Numbered from the stretch's first letter, positions 46,801 to 60,154 are shown. The stretch: 64,000 nt of DNA from Mycolicibacterium baixiangningiae (GCF_016313185.1 NZ_CP066218.1:2914001-2978000); one strand, 5' to 3'. Notes: generated by a model not told the origin, from the letters alone. A program made the numbers and translations.

Positions 46801-47199
46801 GTTGCGATTCCCTCCGGGCAGTTGCACAACCGTATCTAGGAATGGCGTGCCCATGGAGTCGATCGAGAACATGCGCTCGGTTGTCGTTGCCTCCGCAAGT
46901 TGGCGATCAGATCGCGTTGGCTCGTGCATGAACTGGTGTGAGCACGGCTATCCACGCGGCGAATCCACTCGGGAAACTGCGGATGCATGCGGTTTGTGCC
47001 GGCCGCACTTCCTGAACGCGCGAAGACGCGGCGAGCGCTGGCATATTCTTTGCCAAGGTAACTAGCTGGGTGCGGTATGAGCGGCACAGCCGCCGATCGG
47101 TTCTCGGCGGACTGTGCGAGATTCGGTGTTGCTGGAGATGCTGGTGGCTAATGTGTGCGCCATGGCAGATGGTTCCGGTTGCGGCGAGGTGACGAGGTG
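46801..47199. promoter_or_regulatory. 399-base divergent intergenic region
   Basis: No gene supported. It separates the minus-strand P450 group from the plus-strand methyltransferase and should hold both promoters. The AT-richer patch around 47038-47065 (GCATATTCTTTGCCAAGGTAACTAG) is the likeliest promoter core, but I cannot place -10/-35 elements with confidence. Confidence 0.35.
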
Positions 47200-48030
47200 A
47201 TGCTGAGCGTCGACGGGCTGACTCCGATCGAGCGGACAGCGCTTCTCACCCTCTACGCGCGTGCGCGGGAAAGTCGACGAAGCCCAGCGATCCTGACCGA
47301 CAGTGAAGCCGGTGGTTTGGTGGAACGACTCGAGTACGATTTCGACGCCCTGCAGGTGAGCGCCAGCGTCCGGTGCCCGGTGGCTTTACGCACCAAAATG
47401 CTCGATGCACGGGTGCGCACATTCATCTCCGAGCACCGCAACGCCGTCGTCGTCGATCTGGGTGCCGGCCTCGATCACCGGATCATGCGTGTCCGCCCGC
47501 CTGCCACCGTGGACTGGTTCAACGTCGACCTCCCGGGCATCAGCGCATTGCGCGCGGCCGGGCTGGCCGCCCTCGCAACGGAACATGCGATCGTGGCGAG
47601 GATCGATGGTCCGGCCTGGGCGGATACCATCCCCGCGGATCGGCCTGCGATCCTCGTCGCCGACGGCTTGACAGGCTTCCTCAGTGAATCGATCATCATC
47701 CGGCTGTTGCGGTCAGTGACCGATCACTTCCAGTCCGGTGAGATCGTCTTCAACGACTACGGGCGCGTCGGATGGATGAGCCGGACAGCCATGAGACTTG
47801 CCCCGCAAGGCAGCGTGAAGGCTTTCGGCCCGAATTGGAGCAACGCCGGCTTCGCGGACGCCCACCGACCAGAAACGTGGAACCCGCGACTCACGCTGGT
47901 CGAGGAGACCAGCCTGTTCTTTGCCGACGAGGTCGCGTTGTTCCCGTTACACCTGCGAGTTACCGCCCGTATCGCCGGACACGTTCCCGCCCTGGCGCGG
48001 CGAGCACGAATTCTGCGCTATCAGTTCTGA
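47200..48030 (+). CDS. LCMT-family SAM-dependent methyltransferase, second copy
   Basis: A 276-residue protein of the same methyltransferase family as 30611-31450: VVVDLGAGLDHRIMRV is the SAM motif (about 98-113), followed by WFNVDLPGISALR and ILVADGLTGFL. It aligns without gaps over these motifs but has diverged elsewhere. The ATG at 47200 follows a GACGAGG ribosome-binding site; a GTG at 47155 would add 15 residues. It is the last island gene and converges on the vWA gene of the core genome with a 23-base gap. Confidence 0.82.
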   Translation: MLSVDGLTPIERTALLTLYARARESRRSPAILTDSEAGGLVERLEYDFDALQVSASVRCPVALRTKMLDARVRTFISEHRNAVVVDLGAGLDHRIMRVRPPATVDWFNVDLPGISALRAAGLAALATEHAIVARIDGPAWADTIPADRPAILVADGLTGFLSESIIIRLLRSVTDHFQSGEIVFNDYGRVGWMSRTAMRLAPQGSVKAFGPNWSNAGFADAHRPETWNPRLTLVEETSLFFADEVALFPLHLRVTARIAGHVPALARRARILRYQF

Positions 48031-48053
48031 CCGCCGTCGAAGCCCCCGGGCGA

Positions 48054-50171
48054 TCAGCGCAGCAGCTGGGTGATCGCCGCGGCAAGCTCCGGCGAATCCG
48101 ACGTCGCGAGATTCTGGTACTGACCCCGGGTGGTCCTGGCGACGGCCTCCCACGTCCCGCGGTCGGAGTCGTCGCCGAAGTCGACGACGTTGACGGCCAC
48201 CGGCCGGGCGGGGTCGAACGCGTCGCGGATGAATGCCTCGAGTCCCTGGCCGTCCAGCGTTCGGTCCGTGTGCGGTCCCTGAGTGATCACTAGCACCGAG
48301 TTGGGTTGTCCTGCACGGAATTTAGCGAGTGCGTCATTGTAGACCAGCCGCAGCGTGGTGAACGACACCGCGCCACCGGAGGTAGACGAGAGCGAATCGA
48401 GAGTCGAGGTCAGTGCGGCAGAACGCGGTTGGCCGCCGACGGGTTCGGACAGCGGACCGGTGGGCACCTGCGATGAGCCCGATGCGCCATCGAACGTCCA
48501 CAGCCCCAGCGCCGTCGTCGGCGGCAGTGCCTCCACCCGCGGGATGAGTGCGTTGACGACGTTGCCCATCCTCGAGTTGGCGCCCTCCTGGGCGGGCATG
48601 GACAGATCCAGCATGATCGTCGCGGTCGAGGCCTGCGCCGGGGACGTCAGCGCGTCGGCCAGCTTCACCCGGGTCGCATCGTCGCCGACGGACAGCGGAG
48701 TCCCCAGCTTCGGGTAGTCGGTGACCTCGCTCGGCGGGGGTGTGCCGCCCTCGGTGCGGAAACCGGCCTTGGCCAGTTCGGTGAGGCGTTCGGGCTCACG
48801 CATGAACCGGGCGAACTCGCTGGCGGCGGTGACCTGTTCGCGTTCGAGCCAGTCACCCGACAGCAGCACCGTGGGGTAGTCGGCGGTCGCGACCGGGCCC
48901 GGCGGCAACCACGAGGTGAGTGTCGATGTGGCGTTGGGCAGCGCCGCGGCACGGGCCACCACCTGTTGTTCGGTGGTGGCCACCGCGTGCACCGGAGCCG
49001 TCGCCGGATTGCCGGACCCCAGCAGCGCCTCCATGGCGGCGTCGGCGGTGTCGGCGCGCAGGTCGGGTGCGCCCGCGGCCAGTGTGTTGATCGCACCGAC
49101 CCCGTCGGTCGCCGGGGCGCCTGCAGGGGCTGCCGCGGCGGCGACGGCCTCGGCCGCCAGATAGGACGCGTCGGCGTTGCCGCTGCGGGGCAGCGCGAGC
49201 CGCAACGGGCCCCACCCTGGCAGGCCCAGTGCGTCGAGCGCCGTCGGGTTGGTCTGCAGACCGGGCAGCGTGCGCCAGTTCTGCCGGGCCAGCGCAGGTT
49301 TGAGCTCTGGGCGCACGGCGAGCACCACGGGCGAGCTGACGAGGGTGCGGGAGTCGCTGACGGTCTTCTGGTCGGTGGCCGCCTCGAGTCGGGCCGCCGA
49401 GACACCGCTCGCCGGGATCCACAGCGCCGGGCGCTCGCCGAGGTCTGCGGGCCAGTTATCGCCGAAGCCGGCGATGACCTGCTGCGAACCGGCCGGCTTC
49501 ACGCCGACTCTCACACAGCGGTCACCGACGGGGGCCGCGCTCTCGTTGTACTGATCGGCCAGTCCCTGGATGGAGTCGGCGATCGACGGGTCGGCCAGCA
49601 CGGGCACGTCGAGATTGCCGTCGACGCAGCGGGCGGAGGCGGCGTCGCTGCGGTGGGACAGGGCATCACCGAAGAAGCGCCACAGGATCACCCCGCCGAC
49701 CACCACGACGACGGTGACGAGCGCCGCGATGACACCGAGGCTGATACCGCGCCGCCCCGGCGTCACCGCGCGATGGCTGCCGGTCCACTCGCCGCCGTCC
49801 CACCCGCCACCGTGGGCAGGTCCGGCCGGGCCGGCGGGCGGCGGCGGACCGGCGGCTGGTGGACGGTCGTCACGGTCACCGGGACGGTCGTCGGCGTAAT
49901 CGTCCGCATAGTCGTCGGTGTAGTGGTCCGCGCCGTCGTAGCCGCCGTCGTAGTCGCCGTCGTAGCCACCCGCCGCGAAGATGTCGGTGCGGTCGTCAGC
50001 GGTCTGCTCGTGCCCGGGGTCGTCTGAACCCGGGCGCACCGCGGGGAACTCCCCGCTGTGCCGTCCGGACTCATCGAACCCGGAGCCGTAACCGCCGTCG
50101 CCGGTCCCGTCGTTCGGGACACCGGCGTCACCGTCGGAATCCTCGGGATCGGGAATGCTGTGCCTACCCAC
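48054..50171 (-). CDS. Membrane-anchored von Willebrand factor A protein (Rv1836c-like)
   Basis: A 705-residue protein. The N-terminal 140 residues are acidic, Gly/Asp/Tyr-rich and probably cytoplasmic; one membrane segment follows (LGVIAALVTVVVVVGGVILW, about 147-166), then a large extracellular part with a solute-binding-protein-like region and a C-terminal vWA domain (about 510-705). The metal-site motif reads DLSMP where DxSxS is usual, so metal binding may be lost or altered. The position next to glcB matches M. tuberculosis Rv1836c/Rv1837c. Function is not established. Confidence 0.88.
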   Translation of the reverse strand: MGRHSIPDPEDSDGDAGVPNDGTGDGGYGSGFDESGRHSGEFPAVRPGSDDPGHEQTADDRTDIFAAGGYDGDYDGGYDGADHYTDDYADDYADDRPGDRDDRPPAAGPPPPAGPAGPAHGGGWDGGEWTGSHRAVTPGRRGISLGVIAALVTVVVVVGGVILWRFFGDALSHRSDAASARCVDGNLDVPVLADPSIADSIQGLADQYNESAAPVGDRCVRVGVKPAGSQQVIAGFGDNWPADLGERPALWIPASGVSAARLEAATDQKTVSDSRTLVSSPVVLAVRPELKPALARQNWRTLPGLQTNPTALDALGLPGWGPLRLALPRSGNADASYLAAEAVAAAAAPAGAPATDGVGAINTLAAGAPDLRADTADAAMEALLGSGNPATAPVHAVATTEQQVVARAAALPNATSTLTSWLPPGPVATADYPTVLLSGDWLEREQVTAASEFARFMREPERLTELAKAGFRTEGGTPPPSEVTDYPKLGTPLSVGDDATRVKLADALTSPAQASTATIMLDLSMPAQEGANSRMGNVVNALIPRVEALPPTTALGLWTFDGASGSSQVPTGPLSEPVGGQPRSAALTSTLDSLSSTSGGAVSFTTLRLVYNDALAKFRAGQPNSVLVITQGPHTDRTLDGQGLEAFIRDAFDPARPVAVNVVDFGDDSDRGTWEAVARTTRGQYQNLATSDSPELAAAITQLLR

Positions 50172-50268
50172 TCCTGCCCCCGTACTCGCGTCGTCGCTCG
50201 TTCATCGCTGGGTCATCGCCGCTCTGCCATCCGCGCCCCGGGCAGTCTAGTCGCCCGCCCGCGGCACC

Positions 50269-52461
50269 TCAGGCGCCGGCAACGCCGGCTTTGTACTCGC
50301 GCCGGCGCCGGTGCAGGATCGGCTCGGTGTACCCGTTCGGTTGAGCCCCGCCGGCGAGAATCAGTTCCTGCGCCGCCTGGAAGGCAATGCTGGAATCCGG
50401 ATCGGTGGCCATCGGCTTGAAGTCGGGATCCGAGGCGTTCTGCTCGTCAACCACCGCGGCCATCCGTCGCAGGCTGGTCTTGACGTCGTCCTCCGTGATG
50501 ACGCCGTGGCGCAGCCAGTTGGCCAGCAGCTGGCTGGAGATCCGCAGCGTAGCCCGGTCCTCCATCAGTGCGACGTCGTGGATGTCGGGCACCTTCGAGC
50601 AGCCGACACCGGCGTCGATCCAGCGCACCACGTAGCCGAGGATCGACTGGCAGTTGTTGTCGACCTCCTCGCGGATTTCCTCGGGCGCCCACGCCAGCTC
50701 CTTGGCCAGCGGGATGGTGAGCAGATCGTCGATGCCGGCGCGCTGCTTGCCCTCGAGTTCGCGGTGCACCGCGTACACGTCGACCTGGTGATAGTGCATC
50801 GCGTGCAGCGTGGCCGCGGTCGGCGAGGGCACCCACGCGGTGGTGGCGCCGGCTTTGGGCTGGCCGATCTTCTGCTCGACCATGTCGGCCATCAGGTCGG
50901 TCATGGCCCACATGCCCTTGCCGATCTGCGCCCTACCGGACAGTCCGGTCGCCAGACCGATGTCGACGTTTTGATCCTCGTAAGCCTTGATCCAGGGCTG
51001 GCTCTTCATCGCGCCCTTGCGGATCATCGGGCCGGCCTCCATCGACGTGTGGATCTCGTCGCCGGTGCGGTCCAGGAAGCCGGTGTTGATGAACGCCACC
51101 CGATCCGCGGCGGCTTTGATGCACGCCTTGAGGTTCACCGTCGTGCGCCGCTCCTCGTCCATGATGCCGACCTTGAGCGTGTTCTGCGGCAACCCGAGCA
51201 CATCCTCGACCCGACTGAACAGGTCGGCGGTGAATGCCACCTCGTCGGGCCCGTGCATCTTGGGCTTTACGATGTACACCGATCCGGTGCGGCTGTTGCG
51301 CAGCGGCCCGTTCTTCTCGCTCTCCGTCAGCCCGTGGGAGGCGATCAACCCGGTGAACAGCGCGTCCTGGATGCCCTCGAACACCTCGTTACCGTCCGCG
51401 TCGATGATCGCGTCGTTGGTCATCAGGTGACCGACGTTGCGCACGAACAGCAGGCTGCGGCCGGGCAGCGTGAGCTCACCGCCGTCAGGCGCGGTGTAGG
51501 TGCGATCGGCATTGAGCACGCGGGTGAAAGTCTTGCCGCCCTTGCTCACGTCTTCGCTGAGGTCGCCGCGGTTGAGGCCCAGCCAGTTGCGGTAGCCGAG
51601 CACCTTGTCCTCGGCGTCGACCGCAGCCACCGAATCCTCGAAATCCATGATCGTGGTCACAGCGGACTCGAGCACCACATCCTTGACCCCGGCCTCGTCG
51701 GTCGAGCCGACGGGCGAGTCGGGGTCGATGAGGATCTCGATGTGCAGCCCGTTGTTGCGCAACACGATCGACCACTGCGGCGAGCCGAGTTCGCCGGTGT
51801 AGCCGACAAACTGCTCGGGCCGGGCGAGACCGGTGGACAGATCGTCGCCCAAGGTGACGAGCACCTGTCCGTCTTCGATCTTGAATCCGGCGGCTTCACT
51901 CCAACTACCCGACGCCAACGGCGCAGCGCTGTCAAGGAATTGGCGGGCGTAGGCGATCACCTTGTCGCCACGGACCCGGTTGTATCCCGACCCCTTCTCG
52001 GCGCCGTCCTCCTCGCTGATGACGTCGGTCCCGTAGAGCGCGTCGTAGAGCGAACCCCACCGCGCGTTGGCGGCGTTGAGCGCGAAGCGGGCATTGAGCA
52101 CGGGCACCACCAGCTGCGGACCGGCGGTCGTGGCGATCTCGGCGTCGACGTTGGTGGTGCCGATCGTGAAGTCGCCCGGATCCGGCTGCAGGTAACCGAT
52201 GTCGATGAGAAACCGCTTGTACTCGTCGGCGTCGTGCGGGCCGATCGCGCGCTGACGGTGCCACTTGTCGAGCTGCGCCTGCAGCTCATCGCGGCGCGCG
52301 AGCAGTTCCTGGTTACGCGGTGTGAGATCGGCGACGACCTTGTCGACGCCCGACCAGAAGCTGTCCGGATCGAGGTCCGTGCCGGGCAGCGCCTCATTGG
52401 TGATGAAGTCGTAGAGCACCCGAGCCACGCGCAGGTTACCCACCGTCACGCGATCAGTCAT
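50269..52461 (-). CDS. glcB: Malate synthase G
   Basis: A 730-residue enzyme that condenses glyoxylate with acetyl-CoA to malate in the glyoxylate shunt; the length fits isoform G (M. tuberculosis GlcB, 741). Recognisable segments are the N-terminal [64 protein letters not shown] (active-site glutamate region), and the C-terminal [19 protein letters not shown]. It is in its normal mycobacterial place after Rv1836c. It is preceded by GAGGAAGACG before the ATG. Confidence 0.97.
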   Translation of the reverse strand: MTDRVTVGNLRVARVLYDFITNEALPGTDLDPDSFWSGVDKVVADLTPRNQELLARRDELQAQLDKWHRQRAIGPHDADEYKRFLIDIGYLQPDPGDFTIGTTNVDAEIATTAGPQLVVPVLNARFALNAANARWGSLYDALYGTDVISEEDGAEKGSGYNRVRGDKVIAYARQFLDSAAPLASGSWSEAAGFKIEDGQVLVTLGDDLSTGLARPEQFVGYTGELGSPQWSIVLRNNGLHIEILIDPDSPVGSTDEAGVKDVVLESAVTTIMDFEDSVAAVDAEDKVLGYRNWLGLNRGDLSEDVSKGGKTFTRVLNADRTYTAPDGGELTLPGRSLLFVRNVGHLMTNDAIIDADGNEVFEGIQDALFTGLIASHGLTESEKNGPLRNSRTGSVYIVKPKMHGPDEVAFTADLFSRVEDVLGLPQNTLKVGIMDEERRTTVNLKACIKAAADRVAFINTGFLDRTGDEIHTSMEAGPMIRKGAMKSQPWIKAYEDQNVDIGLATGLSGRAQIGKGMWAMTDLMADMVEQKIGQPKAGATTAWVPSPTAATLHAMHYHQVDVYAVHRELEGKQRAGIDDLLTIPLAKELAWAPEEIREEVDNNCQSILGYVVRWIDAGVGCSKVPDIHDVALMEDRATLRISSQLLANWLRHGVITEDDVKTSLRRMAAVVDEQNASDPDFKPMATDPDSSIAFQAAQELILAGGAQPNGYTEPILHRRRREYKAGVAGA

Positions 52462-52519
52462 CGTCTTCCTCCTCGGCCGATCTCACGCGCGCCATCCGGC
52501 ACGCCGCCGTCGATCCAGC

Positions 52520-53437
52520 TTACCCATGGGTAAGGTCGGCGAATCCAACGCGCACCGTCGCCGCGCCGTCCGTATCCAATGCGATGCGTAACGCGTCACA
52601 TCGGGCCGCCAGTGTGGCGCGCAGCGAGGCGGCTCGGTCGGCGATGTCCTGCTGAGCCCTGACGTATTCGGCCCGCCCTGCCGGGGTTTCGATCGCGATG
52701 GCCTCGAATCCGTACCCGCGCAGGTCATATGGGCTCGCGCACATGTCGAGCAACCGGGCGTCAGCGGCCAGTTCCAGACACTCGAGCACCAGGTCCGACG
52801 CCACGAGCGGTGCGAGTTTGTAGGCCCACTTGTACAGATCCATGGCTGCGTGCAGGCAGCCCGGCTGCTCGGTGGCCAGCTGGCGGTCCCGGCTCAACGA
52901 TTCGACATTGCGGCCGACCGCGGCTTCGGTGAAAAACCGATAAGCGTCGAAGTGGCTGCAGCGCAACGACATCGACTCAACCACCGCATCGGTCCCGGCA
53001 TGCCCGAGGCGTAGCGGCACTGCGTCGTGACGGGTATCGGGGGAGCGGTACACCATTGCCCACTCGTGCAGTCCGAAGCAGTTGAGCCGTGCCGGCCGGG
53101 TGGCGGTGGCGTGCAGCAACCCGGCCACGAAGCCCACGGTGTCGGCGCGGGCACCGAGGTGCTCCGCGGTCACCGTGACGCCGTCGGCCACTTCGCCGTA
53201 GCCGGCGCGGCCCAGGTAGCGGCGGGCCGCAGCCCCTCCGAGCACCACGCCGAACCCTGGATGCCAGCACCTCAGCTGGCGTGGGCGCAGGCTGTAGTAG
53301 GTGAACAGGAAGTCCCACACGGGGTGCGGCCGGCCGGCGCGGCGCCGCGCCAGGTGCGGCGCGCAGAAGGAGTCCACCCGAACGCGGTGGGTGTCTTCGC
53401 GCGACACCCAGACCGACTCATCGAGGAACTCGGTCAT
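52520..53437 (-). CDS. Conserved actinobacterial protein of unknown function
   Basis: A 305-residue soluble protein. Similar mycobacterial proteins are often labelled 3-methyladenine DNA glycosylase, but I see no helix-hairpin-helix or other glycosylase motif, so I leave the function open. Distinct segments are PVWDFLFTYYSLRPRQLRCWHPG, LNCFGLHEWAMVYR and HAAMDLYKWAYKLAP, with many conserved-looking aromatic and histidine residues. The ATG at 53437 shares one base with the stop of the CBS-domain gene upstream (TGATG), so the two are translationally coupled. The longer open frame over the CBS gene is a shadow. Confidence 0.75.
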   Translation of the reverse strand: MTEFLDESVWVSREDTHRVRVDSFCAPHLARRRAGRPHPVWDFLFTYYSLRPRQLRCWHPGFGVVLGGAAARRYLGRAGYGEVADGVTVTAEHLGARADTVGFVAGLLHATATRPARLNCFGLHEWAMVYRSPDTRHDAVPLRLGHAGTDAVVESMSLRCSHFDAYRFFTEAAVGRNVESLSRDRQLATEQPGCLHAAMDLYKWAYKLAPLVASDLVLECLELAADARLLDMCASPYDLRGYGFEAIAIETPAGRAEYVRAQQDIADRAASLRATLAARCDALRIALDTDGAATVRVGFADLTHG

Positions 53438-54488
53438 CACCGCCGGTGGGTTCCGTCGCGCACGGTGCCGACGAGATCCTCGACGAGGTCCTCGAGGGCG
53501 ACCATCGCGGTGATCGCCCCGTCGGAGGTGACCAGCGCGAGGTGGCTGTTCGTGCGGCGCAGCCGGGACAGCGCATCGGGCAGCGGCAGCGACGCGGGGA
53601 GTTGCGGCAGGGGACGCACCATCGACCGGTCCAGCACCGCATCGGGGTCGTCGACCAGCGGCAGCACGTCCTTGATGTGCAGATAGCCGAGGTACTGCCC
53701 GGACGGTGCGGTCACCGGGAAGCGGGAATAGCCCGTCTCGGTCAGCGCCCGCTCGACCGCCCCGGCAGTGGGTCCAAGGCCCAGGGCGGACGCCGGGATG
53801 GCGTGGATGGTGTCCAGCGGCATCGCGACGTCTTTGACCGTCCTGTTGCGGATCTGCAGGGCGCGGGTCAGCCGGGTGTGCTCCTCGGGATCGAGCAGAC
53901 CTTCGGACACCGATTCGGCGATCATCTCGGACAGCTCGACCGTGGACACGTTGAGGGCGAGCTCGTCCTTCGGCTCCACCCCGAACGCGCGCAGCGTCGC
54001 GTTCGCGCACCAGTTGTAGAACGCGATGAGCGGTCGTGCCGCCCGGATGTAGACGAGGTACATCGGGATCAGCAGCATCGCCGCCGACTCCGGCCCGGCG
54101 ATCGCGATGTTCTTCGGCACCATCTCGCCGAGCAGCACGTGCAGCGTGACCACCACGCTCAGCGCCACCACGAACGCGACAGTGTGCAACACGGCATCCG
54201 GGATGCCGAGCAGCCCGAACGGTTTCTCCAGGAGATGCGCCACGGCCGGTTCGCCGACGCGGCCCAGCAGGATCGAGCAGATCGTGATGCCCAACTGGGA
54301 ACCGGCGAGCATCAGCGAGAGGTTCTCACCGGCCCGAATGACCGTCACCGCGCTCTTCTTGCCCTGTTCGGCCAGGGCTTCGAGCCGGTCGCGGCGTGCC
54401 GAGATCAGCGCGAACTCGGAGGCGACGAAGAACGCGTTGGCCGCCAGGAGCAGCACGGTCAGCAGGACCCCGAACAGATCGCCACCCA

Positions 54489-54489
<1 letters not shown>
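53437..54489 (-). CDS. CNNM/CorC-type membrane protein with CBS domains (Rv1841c-like)
   Basis: A 350-residue membrane protein: a DUF21-type transmembrane domain (about 1-190, starting LFGVLLTVLLLAANAFFVASEFALISARRDR) followed by a CBS pair (about 205-345; IPASALGLGPTAGAVERAL, GYLHIKDVLPLVDDPD). It lacks the C-terminal CorC_HlyC domain. The family is linked to divalent cation (Mg/Co) handling. It is coupled by TGATG overlaps to its longer paralogue upstream and to the unknown gene downstream. Confidence 0.9.
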
Positions 54490-55880
<1,391 letters not shown>

Positions 55881-56125
55881 CGCGTTCTCACCGTTGAGCC
55901 GGTCCGTGAGCCCGGCCGGCTAGGGGAGGGTTCGGCGTCGGGTGGTTCGGTGGACGGGTTCTCTGCCAGGCAGGCCTCCGGTGCACACCGGGCCTCGGCG
56001 GGTGCCTGCGGCACGTGATCCCTTCCTCGGTCGGACGGCGGACGTCAACAGATGACGGCGCGAATGCCCAATCGTAACCGGCGCACAGAAATGCTGACCA
56101 CCCGCTCCCGGCCGTCTGGCGACCG

Positions 56126-57640
<1,515 letters not shown>

Positions 57641-57676
57641 TTAACGAGCAGTTTTGCGTCTGCTCGGCGGGGGGAA

Positions 57677-59137
57677 CTAGGCCTCGACCTCGGTGCGGTC
57701 ACCGCTCCACAACGTGTGGAACCTCTTGTCCCGGTCGGCGTCGATGCGGCCGTAGGTGTGGGCGCCGAAGAAGTCGCGGAGCCCTTGGGTCAGCGCCGCA
57801 GGCAGGCGTTCGGTGCGAAGGCCGTCGTAGTAGGACAGCGCCGAGCTGAACCCCGGGATGGGGATGCCCAGTTCGGTGGCCTTGACCACGACCCGGCGCC
57901 AGCTGTCGATGGCGTTCTCGATCGCGTCGCGGAAGTACGGGTCGACGATCAGGCTGGGCAGGTCGGGGTCGGTGTCGAAGGCGTCCTTGATCCGGTTGAG
58001 GAACTTGGCGCGGATGATGCACCCGCCGCGCCAGATGGTCGCCATGTCGCCGGGGGTGATGCCCCAGTCGTACTCGTTCGACCCGGCCTGGATCTGGTTG
58101 AAGCCCTGGGCGTAGGCGATGATCTTCGAGGCGTACAGCGCCTGACGGACATCTTCGACGAACTGTGCTGCGTCGCTTGGTGTTTCGCCGAGCTGACCGG
58201 AGGCGAGTCCGGTGGTGGCCTGGCGCTGGGCGACCGAACCCGACAGCGCCCTGGCGAACACCGCTTCGGCGATACCGGTGACGGGCACACCGAGGTCGAG
58301 TGCGGATTTGACCGTCCAGCGGCCGGTGCCCTTCTGTTCGGCCTCGTCGAGGATGAGGTCGACGAGCGGTTTGCCCGTCTTCGCGTCGGTCTGGCGCAGC
58401 ACCTGGGCGGTGATCTCCACGAGGAAGCTGTCGAGGTCTCCGGAGTTCCACTCCTCGAAGACGTCGGCGATCTCGGGAGCGGTCTTGCCGAGCCCGTCGC
58501 GCAGGAGCTGGTAGGCCTCGCCGATGAGCTGCATGTCGGAGTACTCGATGCCGTTGTGCACCATCTTCACGAAGTGGCCCGCGCCGTCGGGTCCGATGTG
58601 CGTGCAGCACGGGACGCCGTCGACGTGCGCGGAGATCTCCTCCAGCAGCGGGCCGAGGCTCTCGTAGGACTCCTGTGGCCCGCCCGGCATGATCGACGGC
58701 CCGTTGAGGGCGCCCTCCTCACCGCCGGAGATGCCGGCGCCCACGAAATGCAGACCGCGTTCGCGGATGGCCTTCTCGCGCCGGATGGTGTCGGTGTAGA
58801 GCGCGTTGCCGCCGTCGATGATGATGTCGCCGTCTTCCATCGCATCGGCGAGTTCGTTGATGACGGCGTCGGTGGGGTCACCGGCTTTGACCATGATCAG
58901 CACCCGGCGCGGTTTCTCCAGGGCGGCGAGGAACTCGGGGATGGTTTCGGTGCGCACGAACGAGCCCTCCGAGCCGTGCTCGGCCAGCAGCGCGTCGGTT
59001 CTGGCCTGGGTCCGGTTGTGCAACGCGACGGTGTAGCCGTGCCTGGCGAAGTTGCGGGCGATGTTCGAACCCATCACCGCCAGGCCGGTGACGCCGATCT
59101 GCGCGGAGCCGGCGGTGGACTTCTCGGACGAGCTCAT
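57677..59137 (-). CDS. gnd: 6-phosphogluconate dehydrogenase, decarboxylating
   Basis: A 486-residue enzyme of the pentose phosphate pathway, producing ribulose 5-phosphate and NAD(P)H. Seen: the nucleotide loop GVTGLAVMGSNIARNFARHG, GAGISGGEEGALNGPSIMPGG, the catalytic HNGIEYSDMQ region and the C-terminal FFGAHTYGRID. The ATG at 59137 has GAAAGG 8 bases upstream; an in-frame GTG two codons earlier is badly spaced. Corresponds to gnd1 (Rv1844c). Confidence 0.96.
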   Translation of the reverse strand: MSSSEKSTAGSAQIGVTGLAVMGSNIARNFARHGYTVALHNRTQARTDALLAEHGSEGSFVRTETIPEFLAALEKPRRVLIMVKAGDPTDAVINELADAMEDGDIIIDGGNALYTDTIRREKAIRERGLHFVGAGISGGEEGALNGPSIMPGGPQESYESLGPLLEEISAHVDGVPCCTHIGPDGAGHFVKMVHNGIEYSDMQLIGEAYQLLRDGLGKTAPEIADVFEEWNSGDLDSFLVEITAQVLRQTDAKTGKPLVDLILDEAEQKGTGRWTVKSALDLGVPVTGIAEAVFARALSGSVAQRQATTGLASGQLGETPSDAAQFVEDVRQALYASKIIAYAQGFNQIQAGSNEYDWGITPGDMATIWRGGCIIRAKFLNRIKDAFDTDPDLPSLIVDPYFRDAIENAIDSWRRVVVKATELGIPIPGFSSALSYYDGLRTERLPAALTQGLRDFFGAHTYGRIDADRDKRFHTLWSGDRTEVEA

Positions 59138-59189
59138 AGGCACAGCCTTTCGTGTTCTGTTGTATTTCGCGACCGGAGAGACCTGCGAA

Positions 59190-60140
59190 CTATCCGGCGA
59201 ACAGTCGATGCAGTTCGGTCAGCCACGGCACCGCGACGGCCACCGTCGGGACGACGAGCACCGCCGCGGCGGCCAGGTACGCGGTGGCCGCGAGCGCCGG
59301 GCTGTTCGGCAGGCCCCCGAGGCGGCGGACACGGATCACGGTGGTCGGACCGCCGGCGGCCAGGGCGCCGGACGGAGCACGGCCGGCGGCGCAGGCGACC
59401 AGTGCGCGGGCGAGGGGTGTGGGTCCGGCGATGCGCACGGCGGCGTCGTCGGCGAGCAGTTCCACCAGCAGGCGCACCGCGTCCAGCGCGCTGGCGCTGC
59501 GGACGAAGCGGGGAAACGCGGCGTGGACCGCGGTGAACATCTCGAGGACGAGGTCGTGCCGGGCCCGGAGGTGGGCGCGCTCGTGGGTGAGGATGGCCGC
59601 GATCTCGTCGTCCGCCAGCGTTTTCAGTGCCCCTTCGCTGAGCACCACGCGGCTGCGAACGCCGGGCAGGCAGTAGGCGAGGGGTTGTTTCACGTCGAGG
59701 ACCCGCAGACCGGTGGCCCGTCTGCGCACGTCGGTGGGGACCGCGTCGCGCGACACCCCGAGCAGGTCGACCATCATCCGGTGGTGGGCCCGCCGGCGGC
59801 GGGTGGCGACGGCCACCTGCAACACCGAGACGATCAGGCGGGCGCCGATGAGCAGCGTGACCAGGAACGCCACGACGTACAGCAGCCACAACGGCCACCC
59901 GAGTACATCGATCTCACTGGTGATGGTGGCGGTGGGTCTGCCGTCGGGGCCGGGGACGAAAAGGCGGCTGGCGATGGCGATGCCGGCGGAGAATGCCGAG
60001 AGCACACCGGCCAGCGCGATCGACTGCCACAGCACTATTGCGGCGCGCGGAGCGCGCATCGTCCAGGACGCGCGGGCCAGCACTGCCGGCACCGGCCCCA
60101 CGAGGAGCAGCGCGACGAGGGTGAAGGCCAGCGCGGACAC
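59190..60140 (-). CDS. M56-family zinc metallopeptidase, BlaR-like (Rv1845c-like)
   Basis: A 316-residue integral membrane peptidase with several membrane segments (FTLVALLLVGPVPAVLA, WPLWLLYVVAFLVTLLIG, a C-terminal AATAYLAAAAVLVVPTVAVA) and the zinc motif HERAH (about 184-188) in ILTHERAHLRARHD. There is no C-terminal penicillin-sensor domain. In M. tuberculosis the homologous gene is paired with blaI and takes part in regulation by proteolysis. It lies 14 bases after blaI, in one operon. Confidence 0.9.
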   Translation of the reverse strand: MSALAFTLVALLLVGPVPAVLARASWTMRAPRAAIVLWQSIALAGVLSAFSAGIAIASRLFVPGPDGRPTATITSEIDVLGWPLWLLYVVAFLVTLLIGARLIVSVLQVAVATRRRRAHHRMMVDLLGVSRDAVPTDVRRRATGLRVLDVKQPLAYCLPGVRSRVVLSEGALKTLADDEIAAILTHERAHLRARHDLVLEMFTAVHAAFPRFVRSASALDAVRLLVELLADDAAVRIAGPTPLARALVACAAGRAPSGALAAGGPTTVIRVRRLGGLPNSPALAATAYLAAAAVLVVPTVAVAVPWLTELHRLFAG

Positions 60141-60154
60141 CCCTCAATTGTCAC

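Noticed and set aside
42857..47053. Shared nonamer GGCAAAGAA (minus strand) upstream of both P450 genes, at 42859-42867 and 47045-47053
   Set aside because: The distances to the starts differ (about 120 and 245 bases) and a nonamer can recur by chance; not enough for a regulatory call.
52520..54010. A 496-codon version of the conserved unknown reaching into the CBS gene
   Set aside because: Residues upstream of the ATG at 53437 are a shadow of the CBS-domain gene; the TGATG overlap supports the short form.
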